Of a stretch of DNA of 6,938 bases, positions 1 through 6,463 are shown one piece after another. The notes beneath the pieces were generated by a model. The model made no database searches and was not told where the DNA came from. It was given only the letters and a program-made list of their open reading frames with translations. Numbering within the stretch: the stretch's first letter is position 1; each line of letters opens with the position of its first letter. Source of the DNA: Tannerellaceae bacterium (GTDB lineage Bacteria; Bacteroidota; Bacteroidia; Bacteroidales; Tannerellaceae); NCBI GenBank assembly GCA_031279915.1, contig JAITHO010000195.1, forward strand, positions 1-6,938. Direction: 5' to 3'. A program made the translations under genes and the position numbers.

Positions 1-24
1 GGAGTCATACTCAAAACGGTTTCT

Positions 25-32
25 TAAATTTG
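25..32 (+). promoter_or_regulatory. Bacteroidota -7 promoter box for the first glycosyltransferase
   Basis: The sequence TAAATTTG, followed by C, matches the Bacteroidota sigma-factor -7 consensus TAnnTTTG. It ends 24 nt before the ATG at 57, predicting a leader of about 20 nt. The -33 element would fall at the window edge and no clear one is visible. A TTG at 30 could be read as an upstream in-frame start, but it lies inside this box, which favours the ATG at 57. Confidence 0.6.
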
Positions 33-56
33 CCTCCCTATCATTACATATATATA

Positions 57-1190
57 ATGAAAAACTGTATCAATATCGTCGCCTTCAACGTGCCCTATCC
101 CCCCAACTACGGCGGAATCATCGACATATATTACCTCATAACCGCGCTCAGAGCCCAAGGCATAGCCGTCATCCTTCATTGTTTTACATACGAAACTGAT
201 CGAAGCCACTTTCCGTCGGAAATATGCAAGGAGGTTTATTACTACAAACGCCTGCGCACTTGGAAATCTCACCTGAGCCTCCAGCCTTACAACGTACTTA
301 GCCGGCGATCAGAAGAGCTTTTACACAACCTGGCCCGCAATCCCTGGCCCATCCTCTTCGAAAGCCTGCACTCATGCTACCACCTTAATGACCCGCAGCT
401 GCATGATCGCCTGACAATATGTCGCATGGGAAACGTTGAGCACGATTATTATCGCTACCTTTCCAAAGCCTGCCGCGGAATAGTACCTAAGCTCTTCCAC
501 CTCCTGGAATCCTGGCGCCTTTATCATTATCAGCCAACCATGGCCCATGCCCGGCTGCTTTTGCCGATTTCACTTACCGACGCCGAGTATTTCTGCAAGC
601 AATTCCCACAGAATCGAGTAGAGTTCATGCCACCGTTCCATTCTAACGAAAGCATATCAGCGCAGCCCGGACAATCAGATTTTATTCTCTATCATGCCAA
701 ACTTTCAGTCCACGAAAACGAGCAAACAGCCCTGTTCCTCGTCCATAACGTTTTCGCCGCCCTCGATTCTCCATGCATCATTGCAGGCATGAATCCATCT
801 AAACGCTTAACAAAAGCCGTACAAAAACACCCTCACATCCGCATCGAGGCCAATCCAACAGCCGCCCGGATGTCCTATCTGATTCAACAAGCCCAGATAC
901 ATCTGCTGCCAACCTTCCAGCCCACTGGACTGAAGCTTAAACTGCTGAACAGCCTATTCGAAGGCCGTCACATCCTTGTCAATCGCCTGATGCTCGCCGG
1001 CAGCGGGCTCGACGAGCTTTGTCACATAGCCGATAGCCCTTCTGAAATGATAAGCGCCTGCCAACAACTGCTATTATCCCCCTTCGATGCAGCCGAAATA
1101 GCCCATCGCGAGCGCGTACTGATTCCTTTTTACACATCCTCCCATCAGGCCGCAAAGCTTATAGATTTTATTAGCGAGATGATTGTATAA
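57..1190 (+). CDS. Glycosyltransferase, GT-B fold (GT4/GT1-like), 377 aa
   Basis: Probable cytosolic or peripheral sugar transferase for glycan or envelope synthesis; donor and acceptor cannot be read from the sequence. The N-terminal Rossmann-like half opens with a beta strand and a glycine-containing loop, NVPYPPNYGG (residues 11-20), as in GT-B enzymes. Other family-like blocks are RMGNVEHDYY (123-132), LYHAKLSVHENE (211-222) at the start of the C-terminal half, and LPTFQPTGLKLKLLN (284-298), the likely nucleotide-sugar region. The usual EX7E motif of GT4 enzymes is not obvious. There is no signal peptide or membrane segment. I chose the ATG at 57 because an A/T-rich leader and a -7 box precede it; a TTG nine codons upstream would start inside the promoter. 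The gene stands alone, with a possible terminator just after the stop. The broad family is fairly sure, the substrate unknown. Confidence 0.8.
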   Translation: MKNCINIVAFNVPYPPNYGGIIDIYYLITALRAQGIAVILHCFTYETDRSHFPSEICKEVYYYKRLRTWKSHLSLQPYNVLSRRSEELLHNLARNPWPILFESLHSCYHLNDPQLHDRLTICRMGNVEHDYYRYLSKACRGIVPKLFHLLESWRLYHYQPTMAHARLLLPISLTDAEYFCKQFPQNRVEFMPPFHSNESISAQPGQSDFILYHAKLSVHENEQTALFLVHNVFAALDSPCIIAGMNPSKRLTKAVQKHPHIRIEANPTAARMSYLIQQAQIHLLPTFQPTGLKLKLLNSLFEGRHILVNRLMLAGSGLDELCHIADSPSEMISACQQLLLSPFDAAEIAHRERVLIPFYTSSHQAAKLIDFISEMIV

Positions 1191-1193
1191 GGC

Positions 1194-1229
1194 ATGCGCG
1201 GGGAAATGTTGAGCCGCAGCCCCTCGCAT
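1194..1229 (+). terminator. Candidate stem-loop terminator after the glycosyltransferase
   Basis: Starting 3 nt after the stop codon, ATGCGCGGGG (1194-1203) can pair with CCCCTCGCAT (1220-1229), giving a 10-bp stem with one mismatch and a 16-nt loop. A run of eight T (1253-1260) lies 23 nt further on, not directly after the stem, so this is not a textbook intrinsic terminator. Its position between two separately promoted genes supports a termination role. Confidence 0.35.
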
Positions 1230-1270
1230 CAGCATCCCTCTACCATATCTCATTTTTTTTAGAGCTAAAA

Positions 1271-1290
1271 GCCCTTAAGCGCCCTCAAGC
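1271..1290 (+). repeat. Tandem decamer, possible AraC-type operator
   Basis: Two adjacent decamers, GCCCTTAAGC and GCCCTCAAGC, differ at one base. They end 25 nt before the AraC gene's -7 box, so they lie just upstream of the expected -33 region. AraC-family proteins often bind direct repeats on one face of the helix next to the promoter, so this could be an autoregulatory site. That role is inferred from position only. Confidence 0.3.
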
Positions 1291-1315
1291 TATTTCAAAT
1301 TACACCTTTGTTTTA

Positions 1316-1323
1316 TATATTTG
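1316..1323 (+). promoter_or_regulatory. Bacteroidota -7 box of the AraC-family gene
   Basis: TATATTTG followed by C is an exact match to TAnnTTTG. It ends only 4 nt before the ATG at 1328, so if used, transcription would start at or within a few nt of the start codon. No good -33 TTTG is seen at the usual distance; the TTTG at 1307-1310 is too close. Confidence 0.5.
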
Positions 1324-1327
1324 CCAC

Positions 1328-2080
1328 ATGCTACATAAAGAATATCATCCCAATTTGATGCTCTCTCACCTGATCGACGCTTATTGGACTGAAACTAAAT
1401 TTACGCCAGACGAGCCTCCCTTCAGAATACTTCCAGATGGATGTATCAATATTGTTTTAACAATCGACCGCTCCCATAACACTCTGCTAAGCGAAATTGT
1501 TGGCACAATGACCTCCTTTGTACGAGTGGCCCGCCCCGAATCGGTAATTATGTTCGGCATCCGCTTCAAGCCTGCCGGACTGACAGCCTTCACCCGAACG
1601 CCCATAGATGCCTTCACCGATAGCAGCGTTGAAGTTCCGCTCGTCGAAACCCTCTTCGGTGATGTTTATAAAGCTGTTGGCGAGATGAAAACGGTTGAAG
1701 AAATAATCCTCTACCTCGACAACTTCTTCATCGGAAAGCTCGCCGCCCTTTACGATTTTGATAGCCGAATAATACATGCCGTCAACCTTATTCACACGGC
1801 CAACGGGCTCGTATCGCTCCCTGATCTTGCCGACCAAGTATGCTTATCCTCTCGCCATTTCGAGAGAAAATTCAAGACTTCTATCGGAATGAGCCCGCAA
1901 GCCTTTTCAAAAATTGTACGTTTCCAACGCGCACTACACTCTCTGCAAAGATCCCCCGACAAAGATTTACTCACCATTGCCGTAGAATGTGGCTTCTACG
2001 ACCATGCACATCTGATCAAAGTATTCAAAAATCTCGCTGGAGATAGCCCAACGTACTTCAGAACTAAAGATATTTGGTAG
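1328..2080 (+). CDS. AraC-family transcriptional regulator, 250 aa
   Basis: DNA-binding regulator with an N-terminal sensing domain and a C-terminal AraC double helix-turn-helix. The N-terminal part (about 1-115) carries blocks seen in AraC proteins with a DUF6597-like domain: LIDAYW (15-20), RILPDGCINIV (33-43) and FGIRFKPAG (76-84). The HTH region (about 162-248) shows LADQVCLSSRHFERKFK (167-183) as the first HTH, and IAVECGFYDHAHLIKVFK (217-234) with the family-typical GDSPTYFR (238-245) as the second. The start fits the usual short lead of about 15 residues before the YW-type motif. The gene is single and convergent with the RluA-family gene. No effector or target operon can be named; neither neighbour is obviously its target. 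Confidence 0.88.
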   Translation: MLHKEYHPNLMLSHLIDAYWTETKFTPDEPPFRILPDGCINIVLTIDRSHNTLLSEIVGTMTSFVRVARPESVIMFGIRFKPAGLTAFTRTPIDAFTDSSVEVPLVETLFGDVYKAVGEMKTVEEIILYLDNFFIGKLAALYDFDSRIIHAVNLIHTANGLVSLPDLADQVCLSSRHFERKFKTSIGMSPQAFSKIVRFQRALHSLQRSPDKDLLTIAVECGFYDHAHLIKVFKNLAGDSPTYFRTKDIW

Positions 2081-2180
2081 AGATAAATATATCGGTCGAT
2101 ACATATCTCGCAGAAAAAAATACAGCCTTTGCAACGGAATTATAGCCTGAACGTTTGCCGCCGGCTTCACATAATTGCGG

Positions 2181-2873
2181 CTACTCCCTCGTCAATATTC
2201 CCGCTTCTTTGATCAGCTCTTGCCAAAGCCGATCGAGCGGAGGCTGGGCAATAATATGGATGGGAAGCTTGGAAACCGGATGCGTGAAAGCCGCACTAAG
2301 CGCATGTAGACTGATTCCTCCGTCGGGATTCGATCGCTCAGCGCCATACTTCAAATCCCCTTTTATCGGACATTTTATATAAGCAAGCTGGGATCGAATT
2401 TGATGATGACGTCCGGTTTCGAGCCTTATTTCCAGCAAAAAATACCTCTCGGATTGCGATTTCAGCGTGTAGTGCAGAACCGATTTTTGCGAACCGGCTA
2501 CCTCGTTCGGATGGGCATTCGACTTGTTTTGCCGTTCGTTACGAGTGAGCCAATGCGTCAAAGTGCCTTCCTCATGCGGCGGACGGCTTTTGACAATCGC
2601 AAGATATGTTTTCTGAATATCCCCATTCCTGAACATCTCATTCATCCTGGCCAGCGCCTTACTTGTCTTTGCAAACAGTACAATTCCGGTGACCGGACGG
2701 TCCAGACGGTGCGTTACGCCCACAAAAACATTTCCCGGCTTTTGATACTTCTCCTTCAGCCACAATTTAAGAGTGTCCGAAAGAGGAGTATCGCCGGTTT
2801 TATCGCCCTGAACAATTTCATGACAATTTTTGTTTACAGCAATAAGATGATTGTCTTCGTAAACAATTTCCAT
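2181..2873 (-). CDS. RluA-family RNA pseudouridine synthase, 230 aa
   Basis: Predicted to isomerise uridine to pseudouridine in rRNA or tRNA. The catalytic block HRLDRPVTG (55-63) contains the nucleophilic aspartate D58. Further conserved family motifs are LETGRHHQIR (151-160) and the downstream GDLKYGA (172-178), followed by SLHA (188-191). The N-terminus begins directly with the catalytic domain (MEIVYEDNHLIAVNK), so there is no S4 RNA-binding domain, as in short RluA/TruC-like members rather than RluC/RluD. The target base cannot be assigned. It is the last gene of the TetR/KAS III/FabG operon: its ATG lies 3 nt after the fabG stop, so translation is probably coupled. No strong terminator is visible in the 100 nt between its stop and the convergent AraC gene. 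Confidence 0.9.
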   Translation of the reverse strand: MEIVYEDNHLIAVNKNCHEIVQGDKTGDTPLSDTLKLWLKEKYQKPGNVFVGVTHRLDRPVTGIVLFAKTSKALARMNEMFRNGDIQKTYLAIVKSRPPHEEGTLTHWLTRNERQNKSNAHPNEVAGSQKSVLHYTLKSQSERYFLLEIRLETGRHHQIRSQLAYIKCPIKGDLKYGAERSNPDGGISLHALSAAFTHPVSKLPIHIIAQPPLDRLWQELIKEAGILTRE

Positions 2874-2876
2874 CGT

Positions 2877-3623
2877 TCAAGTATTCATTCCGCCGCAGCA
2901 ATGAATAACCTGGCCTGTTACGTATGAGGAAAGATCCGAGGCAAGGAAGAGCGCAACGTTGGCAACATCCTCCGGAGTTCCTCCCCTATTCAGCGGAATT
3001 TGCTTGGCCCACTCCGTTTTGACATCCTCCGAAAGCGATGCAGTCATCTCCGTAATTATAAATCCGGGAGCTATTGCGTTGGCACGTATCGACCTGGCTC
3101 CAAGTTCCTTTGCGACGCTCTTGGCCAGCCCAATCATTCCGGCCTTAGACGCCGAATAGTTGGCCTGGCCTGCATTTCCCGAAACGCCCACAACCGAGGC
3201 CATGTTTATTATGCTACCGCTCTTCTGACGTATCATCACCGGCGTAACAGCGTGAATAAAGTTGAACGCCGATTTCAGATTGACGTTAACCACCAAATCC
3301 CATTGTTGCTCGGTCATACGCATCATCAAGCCGTCGCGGGTTATTCCGGCATTGTTCACGAGTATGTCTATCCTCTGAAATTCTTTTACAAGCTCGGCCA
3401 CAACATTGTGAGCCTCGCCGAAATCTGCAGCATTCGACCCATAGCAGCGAGACTTTATGCCAAACGATTCGAGCTCAGCCTGCGTCGCCTGAGCGTTCTC
3501 ATCCAAAACCAGATCGGTAAATACAACGTTAGCGCCTTCCGAGGCGAATTTGAGGGCGATGGCTTTGCCAATTCCCCGAGCGGCTCCTGTTACCAGAGCC
3601 GTTTTTCCAGTGAGTAACTTCAT
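2877..3623 (-). CDS. fabG: 3-oxoacyl-[acyl-carrier-protein] reductase, 248 aa
   Basis: Short-chain dehydrogenase that reduces 3-oxoacyl-ACP to 3-hydroxyacyl-ACP with NADPH, the first reduction of the type II fatty acid cycle. The NADP-binding loop TGAARGIG (12-19) is followed by NNAG (90-93), and the full catalytic tetrad is present: N115, S143, Y156 and K160 (YSASK). The C-terminus ends in GQVIHCCGGMNT, of the FabG type, and the length is typical. An in-frame reading continues 55 codons upstream into the KAS III gene, but MKLLTGKTALVTG is the expected FabG N-terminus, so I place the start at 3623. It follows the KAS III gene by 25 nt of A/T-rich leader. Whether it is the housekeeping FabG or a paralogue for a special acyl product cannot be decided from this window. 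Confidence 0.92.
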   Translation of the reverse strand: MKLLTGKTALVTGAARGIGKAIALKFASEGANVVFTDLVLDENAQATQAELESFGIKSRCYGSNAADFGEAHNVVAELVKEFQRIDILVNNAGITRDGLMMRMTEQQWDLVVNVNLKSAFNFIHAVTPVMIRQKSGSIINMASVVGVSGNAGQANYSASKAGMIGLAKSVAKELGARSIRANAIAPGFIITEMTASLSEDVKTEWAKQIPLNRGGTPEDVANVALFLASDLSSYVTGQVIHCCGGMNT

Positions 3624-3648
3624 ATTATTATATGTTATTGGTAAAATA

Positions 3649-4590
3649 TTATTTGATAAGACAGGCGCCCGACGAATAGCCACCCCCAAAGACTGTGATG
3701 GCCACCAAATCGTCCGGCAAAAAGTTTTTAGCATTTTGAGCATACACCAAAGGGGCGCTAACCGAACCAGTATTGCCCAGTGTTTCAATATTATTCAGGA
3801 TATGCTCCTCAGGCAGTTTGAGCTGTCGGGCAACATTTGTCAGAATCCTCATATTAGCCTGATGGCCTATAAACCAGGAAAGTTCGTCAAGAGAATAGCC
3901 GTTCTTTTCCAGCAAATAAATCACGTTCTTCGGCATATATGTGCAAGCGTGCGTAAAAACGTCGCGGCCTTCAGGCATCATGATTCCGCCTCCTGCAGGA
4001 CGAAGCTTCACGGCCTCAATGCTTTTCCCGATGTGGCCTAAGCCCTCAGTATAAATGTCGATGATTTCTTTATCACTATCGTTTTCTCTTTCTTTTGAAA
4101 TGAAAAAAGCGGCAGCCGCATCGCCCCACAGATGACCGCATTGCGGATCCGATTCGTTTTGATAAAGAGAATTATTGTCGGCAGAAAGAATCAGGCTGCG
4201 CGAAGCTTTCCCAAGCGAAAAATATCCTTCGGCAATCTCAATCGCATTCAGAAAGGAGGAGCAAGCCGACGAAATCATAAAAGCTTTTGCGTTTTCGATA
4301 CCAAATTCGCGCTGAACTTCATGCGCAGCGGTCGCAACCGTATCGAAAGGCGAATAGGTGGCGGAAATTATCAGGTCTACATTATTTATATCGTATGAAA
4401 GCCCATCAATAGCATGCCGAACGGCATTGATGCTCATAGTGTTTACGTTCTCTTCCGGCAGAGCTTTCGAGCGCGTTTTTATGCCGGTGCGCTGTTCAAT
4501 CCATTCACTCGTTAATCCGTTAATCTGCAAAAAATAATCGTTATGTATTCTTGTTTCAGGAACATAAAAACCTGTTGCGTTTATAAACAT
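3649..4590 (-). CDS. Beta-ketoacyl-ACP synthase III-like enzyme (FabH family), 313 aa
   Basis: Thiolase-fold condensing enzyme that would join an acyl-CoA starter to malonyl-ACP. The Cys-His-Asn triad of KAS III is complete: C110 in SSACSSF, H243 in GHQAN and N273 in GNTGS. TSEWIEQRTGI (27-37) matches the FabH region holding the CoA-contacting Trp and Arg (W30, R34), and R248 after HQAN corresponds to the ACP-contacting Arg. The glycine-rich end GGGYSSG (302-308) is family-like. The cysteine context SACSSF differs from the ACAGF of housekeeping FabH, so it may be an accessory KAS III that uses another starter. I leave the symbol blank for that reason. The ATG is 1 nt after the TetR stop; fabG follows 25 nt later, so synthase and reductase are made together. 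Family sure, substrate unknown. Confidence 0.88.
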   Translation of the reverse strand: MFINATGFYVPETRIHNDYFLQINGLTSEWIEQRTGIKTRSKALPEENVNTMSINAVRHAIDGLSYDINNVDLIISATYSPFDTVATAAHEVQREFGIENAKAFMISSACSSFLNAIEIAEGYFSLGKASRSLILSADNNSLYQNESDPQCGHLWGDAAAAFFISKERENDSDKEIIDIYTEGLGHIGKSIEAVKLRPAGGGIMMPEGRDVFTHACTYMPKNVIYLLEKNGYSLDELSWFIGHQANMRILTNVARQLKLPEEHILNNIETLGNTGSVSAPLVYAQNAKNFLPDDLVAITVFGGGYSSGACLIK

Positions 4591-4591
4591 C

Positions 4592-5185
4592 CTATTTTAG
4601 TTTAATACCATTAAAAATTAAATTCATCACATTATCCTTTCTTTGGGCGCGCTGTAAAACCGTATCGCCCATCAATCCGCGTATGTACGGCACTTCTAAG
4701 CCCTTGAGAGCGAAGTGCAATACGTTAGCTGTAATTTCAACATCGGGCATGGTAAAGAGGCCTTCGCTAACTCCGTCGCTCAAAATCAGCTTTATCAATT
4801 CGATTTCTTTCATGTCAAAATCTTTTCTGGCTTTTTCAACCTTCCATACATCGCGAAAAAAAGTGGCTTTGAGCGTTCCGTTGCGAAAAACGGTTGCCTT
4901 AACCGCATCCAAACGCGCATATATAAAAGCGATCAGCTTTTGATCGGCGGGAAGCTTTTTTGCAGCCACATCAGCCAGAACCTTATGAAGTTTTTTCATT
5001 TCTGTTTCGACGACAGCCTGATAAATATCGTTTTTGCATTTAAAGTACATATAAATGGTGCGTCGTCCTTTGCGGGAGGCTTGTGCGATGTCGTTCATCG
5101 TTGTTTTATCTACTCCCATCTTCGCAAATAACTGTCGAGCTACGTCGACGAGCATGTCTCTTGTCTTTGAAACGTTTATAGCCAT
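4592..5185 (-). CDS. TetR/AcrR-family transcriptional regulator, 197 aa
   Basis: Probable ligand-responsive repressor of its own operon. The N-terminal HTH is clear: TRDMLVDVARQLFAKMGVDK (8-27) is helix 1 with its turn, then TTMNDIAQASRKG (28-40) and the recognition helix and family signature RRTIYMYFKCKNDIY (41-55). The rest is an all-helical ligand-binding and dimerisation domain typical in size. The ATG at 5185 gives the normal lead of about 7 residues before helix 1; a GTG four codons upstream is possible but lies inside an inverted repeat. It is the first gene of an operon with KAS III, fabG and an RluA-type gene, so a fatty acyl-CoA or similar acyl ligand is a reasonable inference, by analogy with FabR- and FadR-type TetR proteins. 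The ligand is not shown by the sequence. Confidence 0.88.
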   Translation of the reverse strand: MAINVSKTRDMLVDVARQLFAKMGVDKTTMNDIAQASRKGRRTIYMYFKCKNDIYQAVVETEMKKLHKVLADVAAKKLPADQKLIAFIYARLDAVKATVFRNGTLKATFFRDVWKVEKARKDFDMKEIELIKLILSDGVSEGLFTMPDVEITANVLHFALKGLEVPYIRGLMGDTVLQRAQRKDNVMNLIFNGIKLK

Positions 5186-5190
5186 ATTCT

Positions 5191-5217
5191 TGCACACTTA
5201 GAGTGATTATGTGCGCA
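5191..5217 (-). promoter_or_regulatory. Inverted repeat upstream of the TetR gene, candidate operator
   Basis: TGCACAC (5191-5197) and GTGCGCA (5211-5217) form 7-bp arms with one mismatch and a 13-nt spacer; a smaller repeat CACT-TAG-AGTG (5195-5205) is nested in it. The repeat lies between the -7 box and the start codon, just where a TetR autorepressor would block transcription. A further half-site, TGCGCAC, occurs at 5321-5327. Operator function is inferred. Confidence 0.35.
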
Positions 5218-5223
5218 AATGTA
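5216..5223 (-). promoter_or_regulatory. Bacteroidota -7 box of the TetR/KAS III/fabG/RluA operon
   Basis: Read on the minus strand this is TACATTTG followed by C, an exact TAnnTTTG match ending 30 nt before the ATG at 5185. It is the only good promoter box I see for the four-gene operon. A T-rich run lies upstream, but no clear -33 TTTG stands at the ideal distance. Confidence 0.6.
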
Positions 5224-5278
5224 TGCAAAAAAAAGCGAGTCACATCGTCGCAATCATGATTATCCTATCCCAAAGGGA

Positions 5279-5313
5279 TTTTAGGCCTCCGCTATGCTCC
5301 GGCAAGGCTAAAA
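5279..5313. repeat. Intergenic inverted repeat
   Basis: TTTTAG (5279-5284) pairs with CTAAAA (5308-5313), and after a bulged G, CCT (5286-5288) pairs with AGG (5305-5307). The loop itself holds CCG and CGG blocks. A small perfect hairpin ATCCC-AAA-GGGAT (5267-5279) abuts it. It could be a bidirectional terminator-like element between the GT2 and TetR genes, or a copy of a dispersed palindromic repeat. Neither role is proven. Confidence 0.35.
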
Positions 5314-5348
5314 TACGCAATGCGCACAAGAGCCTCCTTAGATAATAT

Positions 5349-5383
5349 GGAACAAATTCCCATCAACATCCAGTTTTTGTTCC
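5349..5383 (-). terminator. Stem-loop downstream of the GT2 gene, weak terminator candidate
   Basis: GGAACAAA (5349-5356) and TTTGTTCC (5376-5383) form a perfect 8-bp inverted repeat with a 19-nt loop, beginning 32 nt past the GT2 stop codon on the minus strand. No U tract follows in the direction of GT2 transcription, so termination is only suggested by position. Confidence 0.3.
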
Positions 5384-5415
5384 TCGTTTAAATTTCCCTT
5401 TCCATTGCTATGCCT

Positions 5416-6408
5416 TCACTTGTAGAATGTTTTATCGAAGGCCGAGAATTCGCCTTTTCTGCGAATCAGTCTGTTCCATACGGCTGAAATGAAGCCGCAT
5501 CCGTATCCTGTCAGCTGAATATATGAGGCGAGAACAGAGAGCAGTCCGATTTTCAGGCTGCGGTTCTTCAGTCCTGCATCGAGCATCACAAGCAAGGCAT
5601 AAGCGAGGGGTGGGAGGAGGCTCCAGAGTGAAAAAGCGGAGGTTGCGAGGCAAAGGACTATCCCCATCGTGAAAAGCGCGGGCAATAAATGCACGGCTTT
5701 GAGCGAATGGGGATATTTTTTGTATAGATTGATACGGGCGATGCCGGAGTTATATACCTGGCGGTAGAACTTGCGCCAGTCGGTTCGACGCTTGTGATAA
5801 ACCCAGGCTTCGGGCAGGAGTTTTACGCGATAGCCAGCCTGGTGGAGCCGTATGCTGAGGTCTATATCTTCGCCGAAACGCATGCGGGCGAAGCCTCCGA
5901 TACTCTCGTAAATGTGTTTCCACATACCCATGTTAAAGCTTCGCGGGTAGAAACGGTCGAGCTTTTTCTGTCCGCCGCGTATGCCTCCGGTGGTCCAGAA
6001 CGACGTCATTGAATAGTTGATTGCTTTCTGAAGGGGCGCGAAGTGTTCTGCAGCACGGTCGGGCCCGCCGAAAACGTCGGCTTGGGTTGCTTCTACTCCT
6101 TGGCGCACCGCTTGAATGTATCCCGGCGGCAAGATGCAGTCGGAATCGAGAACAATGAGGAAGTCGCCGCTTGCAAGTTTGGCTCCGAAATTCCGCGCCG
6201 GCCCCGGCCCTCCGTTCTCAATAAGGTGATAAGAAATGTTAAGCTTTCCGGCATATTCGGCAACTACGTCGACGCATTTTGTTTGCGAACCGTCTTCCAC
6301 TATTATCAGCTCAAAACTTCCGACGGTTTGCTCCGTCAAGCTTTCAAGCAGCTCCCGAACCTCATCCGGCCTGTTGAATACCGGCACAATCAGCGAAATC
6401 TTTTCCAT
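5416..6408 (-). CDS. Membrane-anchored family 2 glycosyltransferase, 330 aa
   Basis: Inverting GT-A glycosyltransferase, probably adding a sugar to a lipid- or membrane-linked glycan at the inner face of the cytoplasmic membrane. SLIVPVFNRPDEV (5-17) is the nucleotide-binding start, VEDGS (37-41) the usual acidic turn, and DSD (88-90) the metal-binding DxD motif. FGEDIDLSIRL (178-188) holds the ED pair that provides the catalytic base, and the R-rich stretch KRRTDWRKFYRQ (206-217) replaces the QxxRW of processive enzymes. The C-terminal third has hydrophobic segments at about 238-258, 260-278 and 285-306, followed by a basic tail. The gene is a single unit with its own -7 box. Substrate and product cannot be assigned, and the other glycosyltransferase in the window lies too far away to form a cluster with it. 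Confidence 0.88.
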   Translation of the reverse strand: MEKISLIVPVFNRPDEVRELLESLTEQTVGSFELIIVEDGSQTKCVDVVAEYAGKLNISYHLIENGGPGPARNFGAKLASGDFLIVLDSDCILPPGYIQAVRQGVEATQADVFGGPDRAAEHFAPLQKAINYSMTSFWTTGGIRGGQKKLDRFYPRSFNMGMWKHIYESIGGFARMRFGEDIDLSIRLHQAGYRVKLLPEAWVYHKRRTDWRKFYRQVYNSGIARINLYKKYPHSLKAVHLLPALFTMGIVLCLATSAFSLWSLLPPLAYALLVMLDAGLKNRSLKIGLLSVLASYIQLTGYGCGFISAVWNRLIRRKGEFSAFDKTFYK

Positions 6409-6419
6409 ACATTATGTAT
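6407..6419. repeat. Short perfect palindrome over the GT2 start codon
   Basis: ATACAT-T-ATGTAT is a perfect 13-bp inverted repeat that overlaps the first bases of the GT2 start codon and lies within its predicted leader. It could be a regulator site, but in A/T-rich leader DNA a short palindrome can arise by chance. Confidence 0.25.
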
Positions 6420-6437
6420 ATTACAATTTGATAAAAA

Positions 6438-6445
6438 CAAAAATA
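6438..6445 (-). promoter_or_regulatory. Bacteroidota -7 box of the GT2 gene
   Basis: On the minus strand the sequence reads TATTTTTG, matching TAnnTTTG, and ends 29 nt before the ATG at 6408. The spacing is like that of the TetR operon promoter. The A/T-rich context makes a chance match more likely here than elsewhere. Confidence 0.45.
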
Positions 6446-6463
6446 TGAAAAAGCGGTTAATTC

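Noticed and set aside
2090..2101. Palindrome TATCG-GT-CGATA after the AraC gene as a terminator
   Set aside because: The spacer of 2 nt is too short, the outer pairing is broken, and an A run rather than a T run follows on the AraC strand.
2400..2927. Plus-strand reading frame of about 175 codons opposite the pseudouridine synthase
   Set aside because: It lies antisense to a gene with clear catalytic motifs and shows no recognisable domain or promoter.
3000..3617. Plus-strand reading frame of about 205 codons opposite fabG
   Set aside because: It mirrors the strong fabG coding frame and has no family motif.
3624..3788. N-terminal extension of FabG by 55 residues
   Set aside because: It reads through the KAS III gene in another frame and has no resemblance to the FabG start; MKLLTGKTALVTG is the normal N-terminus.
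5186..5197. GTG start for the TetR gene four codons upstream
   Set aside because: The ATG at 5185 gives the usual TetR N-terminus, and the GTG lies inside the inverted repeat close to the predicted transcription start.
57..6408. A single glycan biosynthesis cluster joining the two glycosyltransferases
   Set aside because: They lie on opposite strands over 4 kb apart, with unrelated genes and separate promoters between them.
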